Assembly (NCBI GenBank): GCA_003254905.1
Contig: QANU01016478.1
Location: 307,935-371,934 of the forward strand
DNA: 64,000 bases
Reading direction: 5' to 3'
From: Nissolia schottii
Taxonomy: Eukaryota; Streptophyta; Magnoliopsida; Fabales; Fabaceae
The position numbers and the translations under genes were made by a program. Position 1 is the first letter of the stretch. Every line of letters starts with the position of its first letter. Below are positions 1 to 12,968 of this stretch, piece after piece. The notes under the pieces were generated by a model. It searched no databases, was not told the origin of the DNA, and saw nothing but the letters and a program-made list of their open reading frames with translations.

Positions 1-3000
1 TTTGAAATGTGGTAGCACACCTGCAACTGTAAGTTTCACCCTGAATTGTAGGGGAAGGTCACTATGCAATGAAGAATCGGAAATGGTGTCCAAAAGGGTT
101 GGTGCACCACACAAATGAGTCACCTTGTGAAGGCGAATTGCATCAAATATATCCTTTGCTGAGATGTTTCTGAGGCAAACATTGGTGCCGCCAAGGGCAG
201 ACATTGCCCAAGGGAAGCACCAACCGTTGCAACGAAACATGTCAACCGTCCATAAAAACACTGACATTGGCCTCATTTTGAAGCGAGAAATTGCTGCAAT
301 TGAATTGAGATAAGCACTTCTATGGCTATAAACAACCCCTTTAGGAGTACCAGTTGTACCTGATGTGTAGTTCACTGATATGGGATCGCACTCATTGCTT
401 GGCCTTAAAGCTTTGAAATTCGGATGCCCTTTTGCAATAAGGTCATTGTAGTTTAAGGTATTTGGTGGGACAGTTTGGTCACCATCATGATCTGGGATTA
501 GGACAATGAGGGGTGGCTTGCATTTTCTTTGGGACATTATCTCAAACACTTGGAGGGCAGAGTCAATAAACTGATAATCAACAAATAGGATTTTGCAGGA
601 CTCCAATTGTTCCAATATTAGTGCTAGTGTTGTGACATCCAATTTGGTGTTGAGAGCAGAGAGAACAGCACCTGCCATAGGGACACCAAGATGAAGCTCG
701 TAGAGCTCTGGAATGTTTGGTGCCAAAGCTGCAACCTATTCGTGCATGTATATGAGAACATTGAAATCATTATGAGCATAACAAAGTTTTGATCTAGAAC
801 CATTTGTAAATTCAAGTAGCTGCACAACTAGAAAAATTGGACACAAAAAATATTGAAATTTAATTGTTGCCCAAAGTTTTAAAGACTTTTTTTTATCGGT
901 ATGCATTGTCAAATTACAATGTCATTTAATCATGTATTACTTTCTATAGGTGAAACTTTTAAAATAGTAAGGTAAAATTAGGACTGTCAAAATGAGCCTA
1001 ACCCATTTACTCGGTTAAATGGACGGGCTTTACATGAAAAAAATAGGTCTGTGAAAATTTGAAAAAAATTGGTTCAACCCGTTTACGCCCAACCCGCTAG
1101 GCTTGCGGGCTAGCCCATGAAATATTTTTTTTTATTTATAAAAAATCCATTTTTTAAAAGTTTCATTTTGGACTCTAAATTTTATTTTGGAGTTTAAGAG
1201 TTTACTTATAATTAAGCATGTTTAACTATTTGTTATGCTTAATTACTTAATTATATTTAGGATTAATTAAGTTTTTAGTCCCTGTAATATGAAAAAGTTT
1301 GGTTTTAGTCTCTCATGACAAGTTTTAGTTCCTATAAAATGTGAAAGTTTAATTTTGGCCCCTGTGAACAGTTGGTGATGGACGGCGATGACGTGTCAGT
1401 TAACTCGTCACAGGGACCATTTCTACATCACTGTCCATCACCAACTGTCCACATGGACCAAAATCAAATTTTCACATTTTACAGGGACTAAAACTTGTCA
1501 TGAGGGACTAAAACCAAACTTTTTCATATTACAGGGACTAAAAACTTAATTAACCCTTATATTTATATTGTTATACAACTAAAGTGTTATGACATAGATA
1601 TTGATAAATTTTGCATTCTATTCCTTCAATGAGTGCCTACGCCCTATATACTTTCAAACCTTGTTTATTATTGATCAATCTACGAGAAAGTTCCAATTGT
1701 GTTTTTGAACAATAACATAATAGTACTCACATCAATGTTATATGCCGTCATTTAATTAATGAAAGTTGTATTAATTCATTAATCGATTTCAAATAGCATT
1801 TGAAAGCATTTGATATCTTTCAAGCAAGATAGTTGAAAGAACAAAAAAGATAATATAATACCGTCATCAACCATTTAAATTATTTCTTTCTAATTAATTA
1901 ATAGATAGACGATAAAAAATAGTTAAAAATGATTGCGCATACTTATTCACAACCTTGTATTTAAATCATAAAAAATAGACCAACATTTTAATTTTATAAA
2001 AATAAACGGGCTAACGGGCTGGCCCGTTTAGGCCCGCAGACCGACGATAAACGAGGCAGATCCTAAAAATAAGCATAATTTTGACCCGGCTCGTTTGACA
2101 CCCCTAGGTAAAACTTAACCACTTTTATTGATATCACCAATGACTAAAAGTTTTATCTAAAAGTTGATGTTAATATCAATCTATTAAGGGAGTTTCTTTG
2201 ACATTAGCAGCTTTTTGAGGGTGTTGTTTTCTAACATGGAGAAATGAGTAGTTTTTTTTTTTAAGTGAAAATACTCAATCCTAAATAAGTGTTTTTTTAA
2301 GGGTATTTGTTAGTAAAATTTTGTTTTTTTATTACTAAAGTACTCTCTTTGTTACTAATTAAGTAATTATCAGTCGCCTTGAATGAATGCATAAGTATTA
2401 AAAATTTAAAATTAAGAACAGTTTAAGGAATAATTTTATGAAATTATCTTTATTTGATTTGGCTAAAACGTTTCATGATGCAGAGAAAGAGTATTAAAAG
2501 TTATTATTTTCAACGTTTTAATATATTAGAGGTACAAAAAGTTACGTGAAAAAATTGAAAATGACGAATAATTTAAACTAGAAAATATTGGCTAAAGTGA
2601 CACTTAACTAAGACTGGAAAAAAATTAAGCCGCATGTTCTTTTCTATTTTTCAAAATGAAAATAATAAAAATTATAATAAATTGATAGTTAAATGTCACT
2701 CACTAATTAGTACAAAAATAGTAATACTTTTATACCTGTCAAATAAATCTCACATCAGTTAAGTCATTAGGATTGGTCTAAAAAGGTTTGGATAATATAT
2801 AAAAGGTCTTAAATTTAAACTTTATTAAATGCGACTTCTAAAGTACAAAAAAAAAAATTCTCATAATAGACAATAATATATTATTTCATTTTTTATGCAT
2901 ATGCTTAAATAATAAATGGGCTAACTTAACTGCAAAATTTAGTTTAAAGGATGAAGATTGTCGTGATATTATAAAGCTTTAAGCTCTATCTCTATGTAAA

Positions 3001-6000
3001 GTGGAGCACTAATATACAAATTTTTAATGTGTATATTATTTCATTATTTAATTATCATAGTAATCATTTTAAAAACTACACTTAGAATACTATATAATTT
3101 GTTAATTATATTTAAAAAAATAGTAAAACGTGTATTAAAATTAAATTCTTTAGTATTCTTGTCTTCTACCCATGAAATTGTTACAAAGCTAAGTCTACCT
3201 TAAATAAGCAAATGCAATTATTAAAATTTATTTTGTATGGTGCGAGTTCAGTATACTTAATAGATCATTGAATTGGCATAAAAAGTCTACTGAATTCAGT
3301 AATTAATTAAGTACGTGAAATCCGTTTCAGAAAAGACAAGACTTTGACTAAATTTAATAATACCAAGAAGTACTATTACTTTGTTATTCTTCAATTTTTT
3401 TAAATTATCTTACTTGTAAACTATTCTTTATAAGACAACGATAACCATCAAAAGGCATGATCACAATTTATTGTAAAAAAAATAACCATTTGAGAAGCAT
3501 TTACTTTTCAAAATTTAATTACATAATAGTATCATACGTTCTTCCAATTAATAAAAGGTATTACTTTATGAACATTTTATAATAAATATAAGACTTGTTA
3601 AAAATTAGAAACTAAGAGTTCAGAGAGCTCTGATCCACTAAGAAGTGGGATAAGAAACTCAAAGGATTTTAGCCCATTAAGGACCTGTGGGAGCTCTCTT
3701 CACATGTTCACACCTGTCAGTGAAAGAGGAGAGCTCCACGACTCCCAGAAAATGAGAATATCGCAGACCCAAAGCTACGAACTTGATTCGGCCTAACAGG
3801 ACTAAAGGAGGAAGTGGCACCTTCTCCTTTTGTAATTAGCGGAACGTGTAACCAACTCTTAGATAAACGGGAAAGATAAGCGGGGGAAAGTCTTTATGCG
3901 AATTCTCCTCGCTCCATCTCTATCTAACCATCCTAACTCACCTATAAAAACACATGACATCAGGTCACCAAGTATCACTCATTCTCACTCTATAATACTC
4001 ACCTAACCCCAGTGCTTACTTGAGCATCAGAGTGCCTTTGCAGATACACTCAGCCATCGATCCCTCTCTCTCGCGAGGAACCTGCTTTAAGCTTTCGTCC
4101 AAACGTTGGAGCTTCCGTCAATGCGTATTCCTCTACTCTCTACTCGTGTTCAGGTAACTTTGTTCCCAATATGAGTTACTCACAAACAAGACTAAATTAA
4201 AATTGTAAAGATACATAATATAAAAATCATTAAAATTGTATTGTCTCACAAGCTTAAGCTTTTGGGAGATATAATTTTTAAGATGGTATTAGAGTCATTA
4301 TGATCAAGAGGTCAAGGATTTAACCCTTCACAACTCTCATTTCATAAAAAATATCTGTCCAAATCAAAAAGCTATAGCTATTTTGTGAGGGGATGTGAAA
4401 AAACGAAGAGTTCTTACAGTGAAAATGATAATTAGAAAATATGTATGGTGGTTGGCTAACAAGAAAACAATTCTTAATTGTGATTGTTGTTTCAAGGTCA
4501 AATAAACACTTACCAATAAGAATAATGGAAATGCTGGTGCAACTAATAAGTGGGATCAATTCCATGGTGCAATAGTAAAACGACAACAAAATGTGTAGTG
4601 GTACTTTGGGAGATCTAGTGTAATTAAATTAGTAAGATTTATAAACCTCGTGGAAACCTAATTTAGTGCTATCTCATGGAATATGATTACTATGCATGCA
4701 ATAGCACACATAGTGGCATATAGTGACGGCTAAGCCTTCGTTTAGTATATCGTATATAATAAAGTTTAATAGTATAAAGCATGATAATATAATATAAAAA
4801 ATTTCATATAAATTTACATATTATTCCATATTTGACGTGTCACATATAAATTGTATAATTTTATCATATTTAATGTTTATGACATTATTATATAAGCCAG
4901 TATGCACAAACACCACCACTACTAATAATAATAATAATATTATGAGTAAACCACTAAAAATAGACAATTGGGAAATATTAATCCCAACAATTCATGCTTA
5001 AAACAAAAAATTTGGGGTGAAATTTAAAGGTTTATGACAGTGTTCGATAAGATGGAGAGCAAAGGATTACAAGCATGTAAATATATGTGGAAGTTGGAAA
5101 CAAAACACTACTTTGGTTGTTGGTAAGGCCATGACCGTAGCAATAACAACCATATGAATTTGAGTTTGAATAGAAAAATAATTGTGGGAGAGAGAATTTG
5201 AGAGGTGACGACAGCTTAATGAAGCAACAACGTGATGTGATGGCAAGGAATAAAGTGATTTTTTCAGAAACAATGGAAACTTGTGGTGGTTGTTGGCAGT
5301 GGGCGGTGGTGGACGGTGGTCAGTGGTGGGCCACAGTAGAGGTTGATGGTGGAGAGATATGGAGGCTTGGAAGAGAATATGAACAGGGAGAAAATACGCA
5401 CAACTAATTTGGGATTTGTGAAAATAATACTATACAATATAATCAAGTCTCATTTGACCCGATAACTTAATACTATGTAATTGTAGGATAAAAATGTATA
5501 AAATCGTATAATACTATACTATAATAAATTACGCTAAACATATGATAAAAATTTAATTCACATTATTATTTAATACTATCATGCCTTACATGACTTAACA
5601 AACACGGCCTAAGAGTATAACATTATTTTCATCATTGAAATTGACAATTTCCATTAATTTCGCCACTAAACTTTTAAATTTATCAAAATATTTGTCTCTG
5701 AGTTGTCAAGCGTTCATCAAGTTCGTCCCTAATTAAGTATCACTGAGACTAACTTGATGGACATTTTATAACTTCAAAACAATTTCGATAATTTTAAAAA
5801 TTTGAGAATGAAATTGACTTAAACTACAAATTACAAGGACAAAAATTATATTTTACTTAACACATTAAAGTTGACCTTAACAATGACAAAGTTGGCATAT
5901 ATTATAAAAATGATTTTATATTGTTATTTAATAATGTATCACATTAGCAATCATATATTTATAATTTAATTATGTTAAACACCTTGAGTATGAGATGATA

Positions 6001-6720
6001 TGTTTCTTTATAAAGCGTGCATGGCATTTACCATTTTTCATTAACTTTTATTTAACTCTAAAAACTTTCCCTTAAAAAATAAAGATTAAAAAAATTAAGA
6101 TACCTCATTAATTAATCATCATCTCATGTAATCTTACGTACCTCCCGTTTTCTGTTTGTATAAGCTACGTTTTGGGACCAAAACAGAGAAAAAGGACATA
6201 GTTACGAGGAGACAAATATGTCATCCCCTTACCATTACAGCACAAAATAAGTCTCATATTTTATTAACGGCTAAGAACAAAGAGTCTTTATTTATGTTCA
6301 CGTAGAATTTCTCAATTATTTATGCTTTGGTTCATCTTATCTTCACTGTATCTGTTAGGGTGTATGTATCTGTTGGTACAGTCAGACTGCACAGCTTCTT
6401 TTTATTTTATTTTATACCATTAATATTCATAAAATTCATTATATTTTTGTCACATAGGACAAAGTTATGTATAATGCAATGACATGTGCAGAGCGTAAAG
6501 CTTCCTAAAAAAGAAAAAATTGTAGTAAGAGGAAAAAATAGAAGAAAGTAATTTATATTCACTCGTTTAATCATGTGTTGTTATTCAGAATATTTTAAAG
6601 TAGTGAAAGCAAGATTTAACCAATTTTGTATATGTAGCCATACATAATTAGATTATCATGTGAAACCATTTTACATTCTCAATAGATATAAATTAATCTT
6701 AAAATAGAATGTATGAGAAC

Positions 6721-6760
<40 letters not shown>

Positions 6761-8551
6761 ATTTTCCTTCGGTACCCAAACTTCTATAAATATATCAATA
6801 CATGTTTGTATTTGAACAATTGTGATTTAATTGTAAATTTAAAATGATAAATAATTTGAGTTAATGGAACACGTGACAAAATCTTAGTTACTATGGTATC
6901 AATACTCTTAAATTTTATGGGGTATCATAAACCCCATATATATATAATATTTTTTTAAAAAGAATATTGGTCCATATTTGTTATAAAATATTGATACTTA
7001 GTTCAATTTATTTACATTTTTGACTCCTCAATAATCAAAATTCAATTAATAATAAAAATATATGATAACTTATATCAAAATATAATTATTTTAATGACCA
7101 AAATTTTTTTTAAAAAATAATTACTATAAAAATCAAATTCAGCTCTACTATCAACACAAAATTTGTTGACTAGTAAATAAATTTGTCATTTTTTTAAAAG
7201 GTCTCAAATTTAAGATTTAAAAAGTAAAAAATTTGTGTGAAAAAAATAATAATTATAATATGTCAAGCTAAAATAGTCAACATTATTAATATTATAGTTA
7301 AGATATTAGTACAAGGGGAAAAAAAATCTAGGGTCCACCCATCTGGCAGAACTGTTGTGTCTGGCAAAATATAAAAAGACCATTGACTCCCCCCATTTAA
7401 AAAACGAGTTTGATTGGCGTAAACTTTGGGGTAGAAATAAAATGTCAACTAGGCCTAAGTCGTCGAATAATGACGTCGGAGTATTAGAAAATCATTTAAA
7501 AATATTCCATGAGCACGCGCTTTTTAGAGATTAATTCAGACAAAAGGATGAAATATAAGCATATCCTTTTCCACCGAAACGGTTGAATACAACTTGACAC
7601 TGATTGAGAGTGATAATTAGTATAACATAATACTAATTTAAAAATAAAAAGGAGTTCACATTAAAAATGAAAACAATCGAGTGCCCGGTTCGTGAACCCA
7701 AAGTGCAGGAAGCAAACATATAATTTAGTTTCTGCACAATGGACCTTGATTCTATTAGCAATCTACTATCTTATGCGACATTTAAACCCCTTAAGTTTTT
7801 TTCAATTTTGAATGATGGCTTAAAATTTAGGAGTATTCATATTGGTATATAGAGATTGAGCCTCATTAAAACCTTTAAAATTTAATAATCTATGAAGTTA
7901 GGCGTGGTCATGCGTATATATTTTAAGTTTGAATTCTATTCATATATACACAATGTCGGCATAGAATATTTACATATGAACCGTAAAAATATAAAATTAT
8001 TCATATGTCTTTACTCAATAGTTTAAGTTTTTGGTAAATATAATTTTTTATACAGTATCATATCTTTTGTGTCCAATACATGGATTTAGAGCTTAATCAT
8101 TGACAACATTAATTTTTAGATATAAAATCATTCACTTTCCTGATCTACTCAATTATTAATTAAGCTTTTTAAAAAAATTGTTCTTCACATTCATGACATG
8201 AACATGTAAGGCATAATTAAAGCATGTAATTACATAGCTATAGGGTGAAATCAAACTCAATGATGAAAGGTTTAATTCCATGATATTAGAGCAAAAACAA
8301 GTAACAAAAACTATATACATGAGTAGGGTGGAAGATAATAAACTTACAGTATCGCCTTGAGAAATCGCTAAGTTGACCAGATAAGAAGCTAGGTTGAGGC
8401 ATCTTTCATAGGTTTGTCTCCAAGAAAACCTGACATGATCACCGTAGATGATGGAGACTTTGTCGCCATAGGCAGTGGCTGCTCCTTCTATGAAGCTGAT
8501 TGGTGACAAAGGTACATAGTTTTCAGAGCATGTAACTAGTACTTCTCTCAT
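1..8551 (-). CDS. Acyl-activating enzyme (AMP-dependent CoA ligase), 5' part; runs off the left edge
   Basis: Two exons are visible: 8348-8551 (68 codons from ATG) and 1-735 (245 codons), joined in phase 0 by a GT-AG intron of about 7.6 kb. The 313 residues fit the plant AAE family (AMP-binding enzymes that activate short or medium carboxylic acids to CoA thioesters through an acyl-adenylate). The N-terminus has the family pattern LSPISFIEGAATAYGDK near residue 15. The ATP/AMP-binding P-loop YTSGTTGTPKG lies at residues 191-201 (bases 337-369), followed by a GWCFPWA segment. No break is seen in either exon. Close to the left edge the loop that usually reads like GGAPPP is VAGVLPHF, which is unusual. 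The C-terminal half, with the peroxisome signal many members carry, is outside the window. Substrate cannot be told from this part. The intron holds several transposable elements, listed separately. Family confidence is high; subfamily is not resolved. Confidence 0.9.
979..2106. mobile_element. hAT-type non-autonomous element, 1128 bp, with a nested MITE
   Basis: The left end reads TAGGACTGTCAAAATG and the right end TTTGACACCCCTA, forming terminal inverted repeats. The flanks are GGTAAAAT (971-978) and GGTAAAAC (2107-2114), an 8-bp target duplication with one mismatch, as hAT elements make. The subterminal parts are rich in GGCCCGTTTA-like motifs and match the element at 12563-12968. It has no coding capacity. 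A 297-bp MULE-type MITE sits inside it at 1260-1556, so the hAT element is the older insertion. It lies in intron 1 of the acyl-activating enzyme gene. Confidence 0.85.
1260..1556. mobile_element. MULE-type MITE, 297 bp, nested in the hAT element
   Basis: A near-complete palindrome: the left arm starts GGATTAATTAAGTTTTTAGT and the right arm is its reverse complement with few mismatches. Perfect 9-bp duplications TTATATTTA flank it (1251-1259 and 1557-1565), which is the Mutator-superfamily signature. The two arms meet near the centre, so single-stranded DNA or RNA could fold into a long hairpin. No ORF of note. Confidence 0.88.
3596..4188 (+). mobile_element. Solo LTR of an LTR retrotransposon, 593 bp
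   Basis: It starts with TG and ends with CA, and is flanked by perfect 5-bp duplications AGACT (3591-3595 and 4189-4193). A TATA-like CCTATAAAAACAC near 3941 and a downstream segment (CTTGAGCATCAGAGTGCC, about 4020) resemble LTRs of legume Ty3-type elements; that family link is from memory and tentative. There is no internal region, so it looks like the product of recombination between two LTRs. It lies in intron 1 of the acyl-activating enzyme gene, antisense to it. The exact target duplication suggests it is not very old. Confidence 0.8.
4734..5609. mobile_element. Probable Tourist/PIF-like element, about 876 bp
   Basis: Imperfect inverted ends (GCCTTCGTTTAG on the left; CAAACACGGCC on the right) are flanked by TAA on both sides. 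Subterminal stretches also match in inverted orientation, for example GCATGATA-type motifs. The middle has a GGT-rich tract (about 5280-5345) that gives spurious ORFs on both strands. The ends are imperfect, so the call is moderate. Confidence 0.45.
6726..6758. repeat. (AT)n microsatellite
   Basis: Uninterrupted AT dinucleotides, about 16 units, inside intron 1 of the acyl-activating enzyme gene. Confidence 0.95.
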
Positions 8552-8626
8552 GGTATAACCTTCTCAATCGTTCTAAAACTAGTTTATCTTGTTGCAAGAT
8601 ATACAAAAGATGTGCAACTTGCAAGA

Positions 8627-8636
8627 GTTTATATAC
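8627..8636 (-). promoter_or_regulatory. TATA box of the acyl-activating enzyme gene
   Basis: On the minus strand the bases read GTATATAAAC, about 75 bases upstream of the ATG at 8551. Spacing and sequence fit a plant TATA box. No other element was recognised around it. Confidence 0.55.
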
Positions 8637-8834
8637 AACACCAAAGGTTAGCATTCTTCACATTTTAGCTTTGACTAAACTCTTTGTTAATATTTTTTTT
8701 ATGAACTTTGATAATAAGGTTATAATTGTAATTATGCATTTATTTTCTCTCTCTTTAATAAATTGTATTCTCTCTCTCATCTATAAATCATTCCACAAGG
8801 ACAGTTAATGGTCAATGTGGAGGCTAATCTATAA

Positions 8835-9426
8835 GAGGGTGTTTGGTATGCGATAATTTGTCTAAATTATTAGTAACATATTGTTTAAATTACTTGACAA
8901 TTCACATTGATCTGTTTAGTTACGCACCATTGTTGATATGTAGATTGTCCAGATAATCCACGTGACCCCAAAGTGGTAATTAATGTGGATTACTTCCATG
9001 TAGTGTATTTAGACCAACACATGTCATGTGACCTTCAACTTTTATTATAGCAAAAATGCCCCCAACCCTACCACCACCAACACCCTTCTCCACGACCACC
9101 TCATCTCCGTTGTCATCGTCCCCGCTACCACTACCACAATGACTGACACCACCCACCACAAACTGCTATCACCCACCACCACACTATTGCCTGCACCATT
9201 ACTATATACCACCGTTGTCATCATCATAATCAATGTCACCACTACCATCGTCGTTGTCATCACCGCAACCACCACCATCTCCAAAACTACCACAACCATC
9301 GTTGCCATATCCACAACAATCGTACCACCTACCACCCACAACTGCCAGCACTAGTGTCATTGCGAACACCATATTGCTACTGTTGTCATCGCCTCTACTA
9401 CTACCATGATTGCAAGACATCAACCA

Positions 9427-9481
<55 letters not shown>

Positions 9482-9678
9482 GAAGGGTATTGTGTCAAAT
9501 GTGTATATTACATGGTAATCTTTTTAATGCCAAAATGGTAATGTAAATTTTAAGTTATATTACTTATGCATATTAATTACTACAATGTAACATTACCAAC
9601 AATTTAAAATATGATAATATTTCTGAAAAGTAATCTAGATTACTAATAATCTTGGAAAGCAATGTGTCAAACACTACC
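8835..9678. mobile_element. Probable Tourist/PIF-like element, about 844 bp
   Basis: The left end GAGGGTGTTTGGTAT and the right end TCAAACACTACC form imperfect inverted repeats, with TAA on both sides (8832-8834, 9679-9681). Both subterminal regions carry ATTATTAGTAA in inverted orientation. The interior is an ACC/CAC-rich tract (about 9058-9350) followed by (TTA)n. These give long but spurious ORFs on both strands. Its build is like that of 4734-5609. It lies just upstream of the acyl-activating enzyme promoter. Confidence 0.45.
9427..9480. repeat. (ATT)18 microsatellite
   Basis: 54 bases of perfect ATT repeat inside the element at 8835-9678. On the minus strand it reads as a run of Asn codons and gives a false ORF. 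Confidence 0.95.
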
Positions 9679-9681
9679 TAA

Positions 9682-12562
9682 GTACTTTTGTAATAGGTCA
9701 AAGAGTCTAAAAATATACTCAAACTTCGATAGTATAATCAGTGTTAAACTCACGTAAACTTTTGCTGACCATATAAATTGTACATCAAGTTAATTCATTT
9801 ATTTTTTACTAATCCTACGTGTGTACAAATCTTACATATTTCATTACCCAATTTTTTTTTATAGATTTACATATTTAAATTGTTTTTTAAAATCATTTTA
9901 ACCCATCTTACGGTAGTTTTTATGGTATAGTATCTTTTTAGTTTGGGTTGTTTTGTTTCTGGGGCACCGAATCAATATTGTTCACAATAATAATATAAGA
10001 CACTTTCTTAGAAAACAAATACTTTAAGATCAAAAGAAAATGTCAAAATAAAATTTAATATAAATAAAATAAAATTATAAGAGTCTCTAAAGTTCTAAAT
10101 AATTAATTGAAAAATAGGTGCCATATTGAGAACATCTATAGTAAAATATGAGTTGAAACAACTTCTTTTGACTATATAAAATATATATGTAAAAATAAAT
10201 CTTTAAATTTTTTAATGTAGAAAATAATATATTTTAGTCAACTAATCATATTTACCCAAATTATAAATGTGTATTTAATATAATTGTCTTTTGAATTAAT
10301 ATATGAGAAAAAGAGTCCAAGTGATTAATGTAGATGGAATAAAATTATAAAACTTTCCAATTCTACAAGTTAATTTTAAAAAAGAAAAAAGTGGATTTTT
10401 GGTCCAAAGTGAAAATAAAAGATGCTAACATTTACATGAAATTGTAAGTGTTAGTAATCGCTTTGTATACAAGGCTTAAATATGTTTTTAGATATATACA
10501 CACATGCATGTGTGATATTTTGAATTTGAGTAATATTATTTATACATAAAAGTCATAAACACTAAACACATATTCACAAATGCATGAGACCTTCTTATAG
10601 AGAAAAGTCTTTATGGTAGACTTTGATGCTTTTACGCGTGAGTGGATATTGGATAGAATTTTTGACATACAAACAATATTTTTGTTTAATTTTTATTCTT
10701 CTAAAATTTTTGTTGCTGTCCTTTTTTTTTCCTTTTTTGTTTTTCTTTTTATTCGTATCGTTTTGAGTTATATTATCTGTAAATATTTTGAAATGTGTTT
10801 AATTAGTTTTTACAAATTAATTTTAGAAATTTTGTTTTTAAATTCCCTAAATATTTTAAGAATATTATTTTTTCCTTCGGAATATAATTATTTAACATTG
10901 TGTCTAAACAACAAGGATTTAAAGGGATCTTAAACATAAATTTTAGAGATAACAAAACCAAACTATAACAACTCATATTTTTTACATGTATTGATGGGCG
11001 TTGATAATTACAAAGTGTCGGTTAAGTAGTGGATTAATTGTGGTTATTTGAATATTGATAATTTGAATAAACGGTTACCATTAATTTTTTAAAAAAGTGA
11101 GTGAAGGTGCATGGGGTTTTGTTTTACCATTTATATTTATTTTGGCTTTATTTTATGAATTAAAAAAATATACGTGTATGGACTTAATAAATTAACTCAA
11201 TTCAATTTGTAAAGACAAAAAAGGTTTACCAAATCAATCATCTCTTTATTATGTTGTATACATTGTATATAGATCACATTGTATATTTATTGTATAAATA
11301 TATAGATGTATAAATATTGTATAGGTGTAAAGATAAACTATGAAGCAAATTTGATTCACCACAACATGGTTGTTAATTTTTTGAGTTAATTTATGAATTT
11401 ACAATTTTATTACACAAAACGATTTAATACTCATGTAAATTATCTTTTGCTAAATTCGCGCGTACAAGTTTAAGTGAATTCTCAGTTCTACTAGTTAGTT
11501 TACTAATTTAAATCTATATACGAGTTCACCTTAAAATGTATAGATTTATTAATTTTATTTTATACTTAGCTAATTTTATTTATGTTAGACAATATCTATG
11601 AAGTTTATTAACCTAATTTTATAAAGTTATCAGCTTAGCGGCTAAAGACAATTACCACTTAGCCAACCTTTTTCTTGTTCAATAATAGACAAATATTTAC
11701 AATATAATGGATGTTTTTTAATTTGGGGAGTCAAGGCCCTGCTCGCCCCTAAATCCGTCCCAATCTATAAAGTAATATATGTATAGAATAATGTATGATA
11801 TAATAATTAATTAAATATCATGTATTAACTTATATTTTATGATATTTCTTTCATTTATTTTATTTTAAAGTTAACCTTATTTAATATCAATTACAAATAC
11901 AATATTTAATCTTGTTTATTTTCTAATTATATTATTTGTGACATATTTTTTATATATGCAAACTGTTACGAGGTTATGATTTGAGTTTGTTGAGATTTCA
12001 TAAATTTACTTAAATTTTTGAATTTGAGAACATTACATCAAACCAATACAATACAACATGAATACGAGGATACGACAATTTTTAAAAACAATATATATAA
12101 GACACAATACGATTATAATATTATTATATTATATTATATAAAACTAAACAAACTTACTAAAATATTAGTAAAATATACTTATTTATTTAATTATTATGAT
12201 ATCTTTATTTATATATGTACACCAAAAAAAAGACAAAACAAAGAGTAGCTTCTAATTCTAATAGAGTATGTGTGTGTATATATATAAATACGATCACTGC
12301 CTGTGTCAAGTACATATGTGTTAGACGACTCAAATATTCATAATTACTAATTTTTTACTAAATCGTTGAGAAAAAGGTAAAAGCAATAGGATAGTGAATT
12401 CCTAGCCAGATCATTTTGATAGAATTAATGTATTGCAACTTTATTTTTTTCTTCGGACAAAATAAACGTTTAAATTACATGTAACGTGTCGAGGGTGTTG
12501 TAGACTTCAAGATAAAGACCCCGCCACTGATCTATGGAATCATTCATCAGCACGGCCTAGAG
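9682..12562. other. AT-rich intergenic DNA, no gene seen
   Basis: No ORF here looks like protein. The longest (10613-10933) is Phe/Ile/Leu-rich, as expected by chance in AT-rich DNA. Short TA and T tracts are common. A short GC-richer piece near 11720-11760 looks like a worn repeat but could not be placed in a family. Confidence 0.6.
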
Positions 12563-12968
12563 TAGGGCTGTCAAAATGGGTCCAGCTCGTTTATCCGGCC
12601 CGTTTATCTGGTTAAATGGACGGGCTTTACATGAAAAAAATAGGCCCGCAAAAATTTGAAAAAAATTGGACCGGCCCATTTAAGTCCGATCCGTTTAGGC
12701 CCGGCTCATTTGGCCCGCGGGATGGCCCGTTTACCCGTTAATTTTTTAAAAATAATTTTTAAATAATTTTTTTGAATTTTTTGAGTTTTTTTGAATTTTT
12801 TGAATTTTTTAAATATTTTTTTAAAAATAAATTGGCTGACGGGCGGCCCGTTTAGGCCCACAGACCAACCATAAACGAGCCGGGCTTGAAAAATATGCAT
12901 ATTTTTGGCCCGGCCTGTTTAGGCCCGCGGGCCTTAACGAGCCGGGCCCGCCCGTTTTGACACCCCTA
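12563..12968. mobile_element. hAT-type MITE, 406 bp
   Basis: It begins TAGGGCTGTCAAAATGGG and ends TTTTGACACCCCTA, with perfect 8-bp duplications GCCTAGAG (12555-12562 and 12969-12976). It shares the start and an internal stretch (TTAAATGGACGGGCTTTACA) with the element at 979-2106, so the two are one family. It has many GGCCCG motifs near both ends and a T-rich middle with repeated TTTGAATTTTT units. It is non-coding. Confidence 0.9.

Noticed and set aside
4250-4420. A repeat-like segment (AAGCTTTTGGGAGATATAAT) that could be a SINE
   Set aside because: No A and B box pair or A-rich tail with target duplication could be placed.
5198-5446. ORFs on both strands near 5.3 kb
   Set aside because: GGT-rich low-complexity core of a probable Tourist-like element.
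9028-9498. Several long ORFs on both strands, including Asn-, Thr- and Val-rich ones
   Set aside because: They come from the ACC/CAC triplet tract and the (ATT)n microsatellite inside a transposable element; no domain and no codon pattern.
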